Source: Planctomycetota bacterium
GTDB lineage: Bacteria > Planctomycetota > Planctomycetia > Planctomycetales > Planctomycetaceae
NCBI GenBank assembly: GCA_027623235.1
Contig: JAQBVJ010000050.1
Coordinates: 1 to 48,151 of the forward strand
DNA: 48,151 bases
Reading direction: 5' to 3'
Under the pieces are notes generated by a model that was not told the origin of the DNA, did no database searches, and worked only from the letters and a program-made list of their open reading frames with translations. This document shows, one piece after another, positions 37,643 through 44,491 of this stretch; the stretch's first letter is position 1; the number at the start of each line of letters is the position of its first letter. A program made the translations under genes and the position numbers.

Positions 37643-37922
37643 GAGTTAGAGTTATCAGGCTTGGGCGAACTCGCGGCTGCGTCATCCGTTGAACCCCCTC
37701 CTGCTGCGCGGCAGCGACCACGCTGCTCGGATTCGCGCCGGTGAAAAGTCCGGCGTGCCGAAACGACCGGAAACATCGTTCACACCCGCTCCCGCCCTGT
37801 CTCCGCCCGAGCCCCCGCCGCCCGTGACTCGATCCACCCACTGGTGCAGACTTGCCCCCGTGCCGATTCGTGAGCATCATTGTTTCCGCAGTACCCCGCA
37901 GTTCGACTCACGAAGCGGAAAA
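37643..37922. other. Gap without a recognisable gene
   Basis: 280 nt between the kinase stop and the first attC-like element. Overlapping open frames on both strands have biased, arginine- and proline-rich translations without any known motif and no ribosome-binding site. I see no RNA gene. If the attC interpretation is right, this may be a decayed gene cassette. Confidence 0.4.
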
Positions 37923-37983
37923 GTTCAACGCACGATCTATGCGTCTTCATCCATGAAGCCGCATAGATCGCAATTCGTTGGGC
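37923..37983 (+). other. attC-like recombination site 1
   Basis: This 61-nt element starts with GTTCAAC (fits the integron R'' box RYYYAAC) and ends with GTTGGGC (fits the R' box GTTRRRY). Inside, CGATCTATGCG (37933-37943) pairs with CGCATAGATCG (37960-37970). A T/C mismatch follows, then CTTCAT/ATGAAG with a CC loop. Unequal spacers (3 versus 6 nt) separate boxes and stem. Length and layout match short attC sites such as those of aadA cassettes. The box match is short, so chance is possible. Confidence 0.45.
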
Positions 37984-38011
37984 CAATTAGATGATCTCTT
38001 CGTGGCACAGA

Positions 38012-38053
38012 TAAATGGAAACGGTTTACCTCTAAATGGAAACGGTTTACCTC
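38012..38053 (+). repeat. 21-bp perfect tandem duplication at the toxin start
   Basis: Bases 38012-38032 recur exactly at 38033-38053. The first copy has an ATG followed by five codons and a TAA stop (METVYL*), whose last A starts the region holding the real ATG at 38036. The second copy encodes the true N-terminus METVYL. Confidence 0.97.
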
Positions 38054-38518
38054 GAAACGACGTTCATCAGCTATCTCGTTGCGCTGCCCGCACGCGACTT
38101 GGTAATTGCGGCGCACCAACAAGTCACCCGTGACTGGTGGCAACATCGACGGCAGCACTTTCGTTGCGTCGTTTCGCCAGGTGTCATTGATGAAGTATCA
38201 ATGGGCGATAAATCTGAAATCAAGAAGAGACTCGGTCTCGTGCGGCCACTTGAAGTCTTGGCGGCATCTACTGACGCGGAAGAACTGACGCAGGCGATCA
38301 TGGATGCCGGAGTGCTTCCCGAAAAGGCTGTCCGCGATGCAGCGCACATCGCCGTGGCAGCCGTCCATGGTGTAGAATATCTGTTGACGTGGAATTGCAA
38401 GCATTTGGCCAATGCTCAGATCTCCCGGCGAGTTCAAGTCGTGTGTAATGCCCAAGGCTTCAGAATGCCATTGATCTGCACTCCCGAAGAATTACTTGAG
38501 GAAAACACTGATGAATAA
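38036..38518 (+). CDS. PIN-domain (VapC-like) toxin
   Basis: This 160-residue protein has a PIN-fold nuclease pattern. An early strand 'VYLETTFISYL' places Glu where most PIN domains have Asp, 'VSPGVIDEV' gives the middle acidic residue, and 'DAAHIAVAAVHGVEYLLTWNCKHLAN' carries the Asp-x3-Ala helix and the 'TWN' strand. VapC-type PIN proteins cleave tRNA or rRNA and are silenced by a small partner. The partner here follows with an 8-nt overlap, the reverse of the usual antitoxin-first order. The start is duplicated and no ribosome-binding site is visible before it. Flanking attC-like elements suggest a mobile cassette. Base composition is less GC-rich than the neighbours, supporting transfer. 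Confidence 0.82.
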   Translation: METVYLETTFISYLVALPARDLVIAAHQQVTRDWWQHRRQHFRCVVSPGVIDEVSMGDKSEIKKRLGLVRPLEVLAASTDAEELTQAIMDAGVLPEKAVRDAAHIAVAAVHGVEYLLTWNCKHLANAQISRRVQVVCNAQGFRMPLICTPEELLEENTDE

Positions 38519-38690
38519 TGATCCGATTGTGGCCTCTGTTCGCCGCGTTCGTGCGGAATTGGCTGCCAAGTTTAATTACGATGTCCATGCAATCTTTTCT
38601 GACATGCGTTCTCGTGAGTCGCAGGTCGGCAACCGTCTCGTTCGCCAACCGAAGAGGCCGAACAAAGCGGTCAACCCAAGCGGCGGATGA
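38511..38690 (+). CDS. Small partner (antitoxin-like) of the PIN toxin
   Basis: This 59-residue protein begins at ATG 38511 inside the last codons of the toxin gene (ATGAATAATG overlaps the TAA), so the two are translationally coupled. 'NDPIVASVRRVRAELAAKFNYDVHAIFSDMRSRE' (in outline) matches, from memory, the small proteins that accompany this PIN subfamily, with the 'KFNYD...I..D' pattern. The last residues (RPNKAVNPSGG) run into the attC-like element, so the C-terminus may have been rewritten by cassette joining. It probably neutralises the toxin by direct binding; there is no evident DNA-binding domain. Confidence 0.7.
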   Translation: MNNDPIVASVRRVRAELAAKFNYDVHAIFSDMRSRESQVGNRLVRQPKRPNKAVNPSGG

Positions 38691-38748
38691 CGCGGTTTGT
38701 TGAATTCATAGTCACTTGGCCGCCGCCGGGTTACCTTGGACGGTATGC
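38657..38748 (+). other. attC-like recombination site 2 (degenerate)
   Basis: The element begins GCCGAACAAAGCGG, close to the GCCYAACAAAGCG start typical of integron attC sites. It folds with GGT-C-AACCC-AA-GCGGCGG pairing CCGCCGC-C-GGGTTACC, the unpaired bases on one arm recalling extrahelical bases. It ends GGTATGCC, a poor match to GTTRRRY. At 92 nt it lies directly behind the toxin-antitoxin pair, where the attC of a cassette belongs. Confidence 0.4.
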
Positions 38749-38765
38749 CGTTTTCGAAAGTGAAA

Positions 38766-38798
38766 TCAGCCAGGTCACGCTTCGAGTTACCTGGCTGA
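38766..38798 (-). terminator. Terminator of hisS
   Basis: TCAGCCAGGT (38766-38775) pairs perfectly with ACCTGGCTGA (38789-38798). On the minus strand it is followed by TTTCACTTTC, 8 nt past the hisS stop. Confidence 0.7.
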
Positions 38799-38805
38799 CT
38801 GATTT

Positions 38806-40149
38806 CTAACGGAGCAGCGATCGCAGGTGCTCCGCGAGGTTCGCGCCGCTGACGTCGGACTGTTCGCCTCGGACCTGCAGGTTCTTGACTTGCCAGACGC
38901 CGGCTTTGAATTCGTTTCCGCCGGCGATGATCGCGACCCGGTGCCCTTTTTTGTCGCAGTACTTGAGCTGCTTTTTGAGGGGTTTCGCTTCCGGGTAGAC
39001 TTCCACGGTGAAGCCTTCGGCACGCAGCTCGCGAGCCAGCTTCAAGTACTCGCCGAGCCGATCTGCGTCGAACTGTGGAATAAAGATTTCTGCCGGAGTC
39101 GACGCGGTCTGCACTTTCTCCATCAGCTCGAGTGCGGCCAGCAGTCGGTCGAGGCCGAGACTGGCTCCGATCCCGGGCAGTTTCTCGTTGGTGAACAGGC
39201 CGGCCAGATTGTCGTAGCGGCCGCCCGAGCAGACGCTGCCAATGTTCGGCATGTCGGTCAGAAACGTCTCGTAAATTGTGCCGGTGTAGTAGTCGAGTCC
39301 GCGGGCGATCGACAGGTCGAGCCCGATTCGCTCACTCGGGATTCCCGCCGTCAGACAGGCCGAGAACAATTCCCGCAGCCGTGCGACACCCAGTTGACCG
39401 ACCTCGCTTCCGCTCAGCATTGTCTCGAGCGAGTTCAGGACGTCGCCGGTTTCGCCCGTCAGCTCGGCCAGATCGATGACGCTGTTGGCCTGTTCCGCCG
39501 TCGCGCCGACGTGTTCGGTCATCTCAGCGATGACTTTCTCGCGACCAATTTTCGGCAGCTTGTCGAGTGACCGCAGCACGCCGACCGACTGTTCCTGCAG
39601 CCCCTGCTTCTCCAGCAGCCCGTTCAGCACCAGGCGATTGTTGACTCGAATTCCGAAACCGAGATCCCCATTGGAAAAGGCGACTCCGATTGCCTCCATG
39701 AGATCATGGATGACCAGCAGCGCTTCGATGTCTGCCGCGTTGGATTCGGTGCCGATCGTGTCGAAATCGCACTGCATGAACTCGCGGTAACGTCCTTTCT
39801 GTGTGTTCTCGCCCCGCCAGACCGTCGCGATGTGATACCTCTTAAAGGGAGTTCCCAGTTGCTGCGAATACTGCGCAGCGAACCGAGCCAGCGGGACGGT
39901 CAGGTCAAACCGCATTGCGACGTCGCGGCCGCCGTGATCGGTGAAGCGATAAAGCTGCTTGTCGGATTCGTCGCCACCTTTGCCGGTAAGAATTTCGGCA
40001 TATTCCAAGGCCGGCGTATCGATCGGGCTGAACCCGTAGCTGCGGTAGACTCGCCGAGCTGTCTCGACGAGCTGTTCACGAGCCATCATCGTGTTTGGCA
40101 GATAGTCACGAAATCCCTTCAGGGTTCGAGGCTGAATCAGATCGCTCAC
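38806..40149 (-). CDS. hisS: Histidyl-tRNA synthetase
   Basis: This 447-residue class II synthetase charges tRNA-His in the cytoplasm. 'QPRTLKGFRDYLP' is the family start. Motif 2 is in 'YHIATVWRGENTQKGRYREFMQCDFDTIG' (in outline), the HisA signatures are 'RGLDYYTGTIYE' and 'GGRYDNLAG', and motif 3 is 'GIGASLGLDRL'. A C-terminal anticodon-binding domain follows ('EIFIPQFDADRLGEYLKLARELRAEGF' in outline). The start is GTG at 40149 with only a weak GGGAAA upstream; no better in-frame start is seen. It is divergent from argJ. Confidence 0.93.
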   Translation of the reverse strand: MSDLIQPRTLKGFRDYLPNTMMAREQLVETARRVYRSYGFSPIDTPALEYAEILTGKGGDESDKQLYRFTDHGGRDVAMRFDLTVPLARFAAQYSQQLGTPFKRYHIATVWRGENTQKGRYREFMQCDFDTIGTESNAADIEALLVIHDLMEAIGVAFSNGDLGFGIRVNNRLVLNGLLEKQGLQEQSVGVLRSLDKLPKIGREKVIAEMTEHVGATAEQANSVIDLAELTGETGDVLNSLETMLSGSEVGQLGVARLRELFSACLTAGIPSERIGLDLSIARGLDYYTGTIYETFLTDMPNIGSVCSGGRYDNLAGLFTNEKLPGIGASLGLDRLLAALELMEKVQTASTPAEIFIPQFDADRLGEYLKLARELRAEGFTVEVYPEAKPLKKQLKYCDKKGHRVAIIAGGNEFKAGVWQVKNLQVRGEQSDVSGANLAEHLRSLLR

Positions 40150-40406
40150 GATGTTTCCCGTCTTTGCGGCCGAGCCGCGTTAGTCATTTGAGCCGAACGA
40201 ATGGGAGTGGCAGATTGCCCGACTTGAAGAGTAACTTCCCTGCAGGACGCGGCACGATAGACCCGCCGATTCTCCCCCTCAACCCTCACGTTCGAGTTCC
40301 CGGCGAGGTCTGATAAACTCCGCAGGATTTGTCAGACAGAGCGGCGAACCTTGAGTTCACGCCGCGTCTCTGATTGCGACCCGCCTTACTACTTGAGGAT
40401 CCTCTG

Positions 40407-41600
40407 ATGTCTCTGTCGCTGCCTGCTGGATTCCGGACCGCTGGAATGCACTGCGGAATCAAGAAAGATCCGGCCATCTTCGACCTCGCACTGTTCGTTT
40501 CTGACCGGCCGGCCTCCTTGGCGGGCGTCTTTACACAGAACAAAGTGTTCGGTTCTCCCGTTGCGGTTTCGCGAGAGCGGGTTCCACGCGGGACGGGTCG
40601 AGCATGCCTCATCAACTCCGGAAATTCCAACGCGTGTACGGGCCAGCGTGGAATCGAGGACGCGCGCTGGATGACAGCGGAAACCGCAAAACTGCTCGAC
40701 TGCCCGCCGGAAGACGTTGTGGTCTGCTCGACCGGAGTCATCGGGCGTTTTCTGCCGCGTGAGCCGCTGGCGAGCGGAATCCCCGCCGCGTTTGAGAAAC
40801 TGGGCGATTCGCCCGAGTCGTTCGAAAATGCCGCGCGAGCGATGATGACGACGGATACGTTCGCCAAGCAGGCTGTCCGCGAAATCGAGCTGAACGGCAA
40901 ACTGGTCCGCATCAGTGCCGCCGCGAAAGGGGCCGCGATGATCGGCCCGAACATGGCCACCATGCTGGGCATCATCATGACCGATGCCGAGCTGTCCGCA
41001 GCCGACACGGACGCGCTGCTCCGCCACGCCGTCGATCGCAGTTTCAACTGCATCAGCGTCGAAGGCCACACAAGTACCAGCGACACGGTTTTTCTGTTTG
41101 CGAACGGAGCCGCTGAAAATGGTCCGCTCGACGATGACTCGCGATTGACAATGCAGACTGCTCTCGACGAGGTTGCTGCCGAACTTGCTCAGGCGATCAT
41201 CCGCGATGCCGAGGGGGCAAAACACTTCATAACGATCGACGTCTGCGGAGCTCGAAACCGCGGCGAGGCATTCCGCATCGCCAAAGAAATTGCCAACAGC
41301 GCACTCGTCAAGACGGCGATCACCGGAGCCGACCCGAACTGGGGCCGAATCATCTCCGCCGCGGGATACGCCGGTGTGGAACTCAAAGATTCTGACATGA
41401 GCCTCGTGCTGAACGGTGTCGAGATTTACCAGGCCGGTGCTCCGGCTGAGTTCGATACCGTCTCTCTCTCTCGATCAATCAAGGAGAACCGGGACGTTTC
41501 GATTCAACTGCAATTGTCACACGGCAACGCAGACGTCCGGTTCTGGACGAGCGACCTCACCGAGGAGTACGTGCGGCTGAATTCAGAGTACACGACGTAG
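40407..41600 (+). CDS. argJ: Glutamate N-acetyltransferase / ornithine acetyltransferase
   Basis: This protein has 397 residues. ATG 40407 follows GAGG; the upstream frame adds no conserved sequence. ArgJ transfers the acetyl group from N-acetylornithine to glutamate in arginine synthesis. The precursor cleaves itself at 'KGAAMIGPNMA|TMLG'; the nucleophile is Thr185. 'LINSGNSNACTG', 'CSTGVIGRFLP' and 'NCISVEGHTSTSDTVFLFANGAA' (in outline) and the final 'LTEEYVRLNSEYTT' are all family landmarks. Whether it is bifunctional (also using acetyl-CoA) cannot be told. Confidence 0.93.
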   Translation: MSLSLPAGFRTAGMHCGIKKDPAIFDLALFVSDRPASLAGVFTQNKVFGSPVAVSRERVPRGTGRACLINSGNSNACTGQRGIEDARWMTAETAKLLDCPPEDVVVCSTGVIGRFLPREPLASGIPAAFEKLGDSPESFENAARAMMTTDTFAKQAVREIELNGKLVRISAAAKGAAMIGPNMATMLGIIMTDAELSAADTDALLRHAVDRSFNCISVEGHTSTSDTVFLFANGAAENGPLDDDSRLTMQTALDEVAAELAQAIIRDAEGAKHFITIDVCGARNRGEAFRIAKEIANSALVKTAITGADPNWGRIISAAGYAGVELKDSDMSLVLNGVEIYQAGAPAEFDTVSLSRSIKENRDVSIQLQLSHGNADVRFWTSDLTEEYVRLNSEYTT

Positions 41601-41627
41601 CACTGAAACTGGCAAGCTGAGGATTCC

Positions 41628-41918
41628 ATGGAAAAACGTAGAATTGTCGAAGACCGTCACGGTCGTCTGTGGACGATTTCGAAAGTTTCATTCCAGGATT
41701 CTGACGACGAGGATTTTCGATTCTGGTTTGAAGAAATGACGCCCGACGAACGAGTTGTCGCTGTGTGCTCCGCGCTGGAGTCCAGTCTCAAAGCAAAGGG
41801 GATTCATGCCGTACCCCGATTTCGAAGAGTTCATCGCCGAGTTAAATGCCCATGGGGTGCGGTATCTGATCGTGGGAGCACACGCGCTCGCTCATCACGC
41901 AAGACCGCGGGCGACTAA
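41628..41918 (+). CDS. Small hypothetical protein preceding the nucleotidyltransferase
   Basis: This 96-residue frame starts 28 nt after argJ. The part 'FRFWFEEMTPDERVVAVCSALESSLKAKG' resembles, in outline, the small proteins with a 'TPEER' motif often found before nucleotidyltransferase-domain genes. The last 37 codons overlap the next gene in another frame, and their translation is Arg-rich, so the true end is uncertain. The pair may be a toxin-antitoxin-like module; that is inference. Confidence 0.55.
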   Translation: MEKRRIVEDRHGRLWTISKVSFQDSDDEDFRFWFEEMTPDERVVAVCSALESSLKAKGIHAVPRFRRVHRRVKCPWGAVSDRGSTRARSSRKTAGD

Positions 41919-42262
41919 AGATCTGGACGTGCTGATTGACGCGACGTCGGCCAATGCCCGACGCGTGCTGAAGGCAATGGAGTCATTTTTGGAGGGCCAG
42001 CCTCGGTTACGCGGTTGAGGGTCTGACAGACCCGGAGTGGCATGTTCAGCTCGGAGTGGCTCCTGTTCGGGTCGACATCCTCACAAGTCTGCCGGGTTGC
42101 CCGTCGTTTGCTTCCCTGTGGCGAAAACGAATTCCAGCTCGTTTTGGAGTGGCGACCGCCAACTACCTGAGCCTCCAGCATCTGATCCAATCGAAGGAAG
42201 CGGCAGGACGTCCGCAGGACCTCGCCGATTTGCACATACTCAAAAAAGTTCAGGCTCGTTGA
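41806..42262 (+). pseudogene. Nucleotidyltransferase-like gene broken by a frameshift
   Basis: ATG 41806 follows AAGGGG. The first frame encodes 'MPYPDFEEFIAELNAHGVRY' followed by 'LIVGAHALAHHARPRATKDLDVLID'. This is a minimal nucleotidyltransferase fold with the GGxA-like loop and D-x-D. It stops at 42018, while the rest of the domain ('VQLGVAPVRVDILTSLPG', ending 'KEAAGRPQDLADLHIL') continues in the next frame to 42262. The switch maps to a T5 tract (41986-41990): removing one T restores one frame of about 151 codons, the usual length. Such domains occur in the toxin half of AbiEii/MNT-like systems. This could be a decayed gene, phase variation or a read error. Confidence 0.75.
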
Positions 42263-42276
42263 ACAGGGCTCTCCCA

Positions 42277-43326
42277 ATGGCCTCTGAAATGTCCTCTGAA
42301 ATGTCCTCTGAAACTGCGACTGCCTGGGCTGAACGGCTCGCGGGACTCGGTCTTGTCGTGCAGTGCCGGGTTGCGTCAATGCTTCGCGAAGCGTTTCTTG
42401 CCGGAACGAACTCACTGTCCGAAACCGTGGCCGAAGAAGGCGGCGATCGGATTTACGCGATCGATCGGCACGTCGAACCGCTGCTTGAAAGCGAAATCGC
42501 GAATTGGCCGGACGAGTGTTTTCCGCTGCTCCTGATTGCTGAGGGGCTCGGCGCGGACGGCCGGAAACGAATTGGAGATCCGGATCAGCCGCTCCGCTAT
42601 CGAGTCATCGTCGACCCGATCGATGGAACGCGGATGTTGATGTACGACAAACGGTCGGCCTGGTTCCTGGCGGCCGTCGCGGAAGATCGCGGCGAAGCGA
42701 CGTCGCTCAACGACACGTTTGCGTCGGTGCTCGTTGAGTTGCCGACGACTCGACAGAACCTCGCCGATGTTTTTCTGACGAATCGACATCAGCCAACGCG
42801 AGGCGTTCGCGTGGAAGTGGGCCGTGAACCAGCGGCTCTCGAATCGGGAACTCCGTTTCCCGTCCGGCCTTGCCAGACGCCTGATCTGCAGGACGGCTTC
42901 GCCACGGTCAGCAGCTTCTTTCCGGGAACGCGTCGCCTGGCGGCCGAGCTGGCCGAGCGGATTGCCGAGAAGGCCGGGATGGTCGCGGCCGTGCCGAATC
43001 TGTTTGACGACCAGTACATCTCAACCGGCGGTCAGATGGTTCAGCTGATGACCGGTCGCGATCGCTGCGTCCTGGACCTGCGCCCCGAGTTCAACCGGAT
43101 CCTCGGCCGAAGTGGCGAGAACCGATTTATCGAATCTCACCCGTACGATCTGGCCGGGCTGCTTGCTCTGAAGCAGGCAGGAGTCGTCGTGACCGACCCG
43201 TCGGGAAATTCGCTCGATGCGCCGCTGGACGTCTCGACCGGCGTCGGCTGGTGCGGGTACGCCAATGAGAAAATCCGCTCACTGGTTGAGCCCGTCGTCC
43301 AGGAATTTCTGCGCGGAAGCGGATAG
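42277..43326 (+). CDS. Inositol-monophosphatase-family phosphatase
   Basis: This 349-residue metal-dependent phosphatase starts at ATG 42277. Two further in-frame ATGs follow at 42289 and 42301 because of a 12-bp repeat, so the start is uncertain. The first acidic metal-ligand site is in 'LLLIAEGLG', and the core motif D113-P-I-D116-G-T is followed by 'WFLAAVA'. The C-terminal Asp region is in 'SHPYDLAGLLALKQAGVVVTD' (in outline). The family includes inositol monophosphatases, fructose-1,6-bisphosphatases and 3'(2'),5'-bisphosphate nucleotidases; the substrate is undecided. The protein is larger than a typical 260-residue IMPase. Confidence 0.82.
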   Translation: MASEMSSEMSSETATAWAERLAGLGLVVQCRVASMLREAFLAGTNSLSETVAEEGGDRIYAIDRHVEPLLESEIANWPDECFPLLLIAEGLGADGRKRIGDPDQPLRYRVIVDPIDGTRMLMYDKRSAWFLAAVAEDRGEATSLNDTFASVLVELPTTRQNLADVFLTNRHQPTRGVRVEVGREPAALESGTPFPVRPCQTPDLQDGFATVSSFFPGTRRLAAELAERIAEKAGMVAAVPNLFDDQYISTGGQMVQLMTGRDRCVLDLRPEFNRILGRSGENRFIESHPYDLAGLLALKQAGVVVTDPSGNSLDAPLDVSTGVGWCGYANEKIRSLVEPVVQEFLRGSG

Positions 43327-43335
43327 TGGCTGGTC

Positions 43336-43623
43336 TCAGTCTGTCCTGAAGGCACGGGTCGGTGGCGAGTGGTACGGCTTCTCACCGGTCGTCGGCTGCG
43401 AGTAGTTGCCGAAGTCTCCGTGATTCGGGCCGCCGACGGACGGGACGGCCTGGGTGGACGTCGAATGAGTCGTCCACTGAGACTGCGATCTCGACCGGTC
43501 CGGTTCTTCGGACATCGCCTGAGTCAGCTTCGCCCCAATGTCCGCGCGCAGGCTGCGGCATCCGGCCGCGAATGGCAGGGAAATCAGACAGATAAGTACG
43601 GCCCACTTCTGGCAGACTGCCAT
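43336..43623 (-). CDS. Small lipoprotein
   Basis: This 95-residue protein starts at ATG 43623, which has AGGAGG at 7-nt spacing, one of the best sites here. The signal peptide MAVCQKWAVLICLISLPFAAGC ends in a lipobox (FAAG|C), predicting lipid attachment at Cys22. The mature part is polar, Ser/Thr/Pro-rich and low in structure. No family is recognised. It converges with the phosphatase gene (9 nt between stops) and diverges from the membrane-protein gene. Confidence 0.75.
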   Translation of the reverse strand: MAVCQKWAVLICLISLPFAAGCRSLRADIGAKLTQAMSEEPDRSRSQSQWTTHSTSTQAVPSVGGPNHGDFGNYSQPTTGEKPYHSPPTRAFRTD

Positions 43624-43790
43624 GATGGCCTCCTGGCGGGAATTGAATCTGCGGGTTGACTAATCTTCTTTATCGGCACTCGCCCGGCAGCATTCCGCAG
43701 TTTCTCCTCGAAACCCGGCAGATTGTTTCAAGAAGCTGGTGCGGAACGAAGCTGACCGGTTTCGCTCAATACCCTTACAAGTACTTCACG

Positions 43791-44399
43791 ATGCCGTCCG
43801 ATCGAAAAATCACATTCAAGGCCAGAACGTGGATTGTCACTGCGCAGGTTCTGACAACGGGCTTTCTGTCCGGCTTCTGCCTGATTCTCGGCCCAATGTT
43901 CTATTTCGAAGTCGCAAAAAACGCTCGGGGTGAGGCGGTTCCCGAAGCTGGCCTGGCGCTGATGATTGCCGGGGCCGTTCTGCTTCAGTTCTTTTTCCTG
44001 TTCGCGTTCAGTCGTCTGGCTCTGCGGCATCCTGTGCTCTGCATCCGGAAAGAAGGCCTGGTGATCTACTGGCACGGGGGATCGTCGCTGGACAACGTCG
44101 CGGGCGTTCCCGGCATCTTTCGCAACGCGTGGCTGATTGTCTCGCGGCAGGGATTCCGAATGCAGACACTGCATGCGCCGTGGGAGACGCTCACAGACCT
44201 GCGGATTGGCGGTGTCCCGATGGCGAAACGGCTGACGATTGTGGGGGCGATGTTTGGTCCCGACGGTGAGGACTCGCCGGTGGCCGATCAGTTCACCTTT
44301 CACGAAGTGGCACTTAAAACGCCGCTGAATGAGATTTACGATTTGATTCGCGACTTTGACCGTGACGTTTCCCTGCGAGGCCGCCTGCCCGGCTGGTAA
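43791..44399 (+). CDS. Two-TM membrane protein of unknown function
   Basis: This 202-residue protein. ATG 43791 is chosen because the earlier TTG-started part looks like noncoding sequence; there is no clear ribosome-binding site. Two hydrophobic helices lie near residues 15-40 ('VLTTGFLSGFCLILGPMFYF') and 55-78 ('LMIAGAVLLQFFFLFAF'). A soluble C-terminal domain of about 110 residues follows ('LCIRKEGLVIYWHGGSSLD', 'PWETLTDLRIGG'), reminiscent of bacterial PH-like membrane domains but not certain. It lies between the lipoprotein and dnaE. Confidence 0.65.
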   Translation: MPSDRKITFKARTWIVTAQVLTTGFLSGFCLILGPMFYFEVAKNARGEAVPEAGLALMIAGAVLLQFFFLFAFSRLALRHPVLCIRKEGLVIYWHGGSSLDNVAGVPGIFRNAWLIVSRQGFRMQTLHAPWETLTDLRIGGVPMAKRLTIVGAMFGPDGEDSPVADQFTFHEVALKTPLNEIYDLIRDFDRDVSLRGRLPGW

Positions 44400-44491
44400 T
44401 GGGCTGCGATCTTCAGTGGCGACCTCGCGCCGTGTCCCGGTAAACTCCGCTTCTGCTGCTTCAGGAAACGGAACTCGAAGGGACGCGAACG

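Noticed and set aside
37521..37994. Overlapping open frames on both strands after the kinase
   Set aside because: Low-complexity translations without ribosome-binding sites; one overlaps the attC-like hairpin.
37643..38805. Integron integrase or insertion sequence that might explain the cassette
   Set aside because: No tyrosine recombinase or transposase is encoded here or elsewhere in the window.
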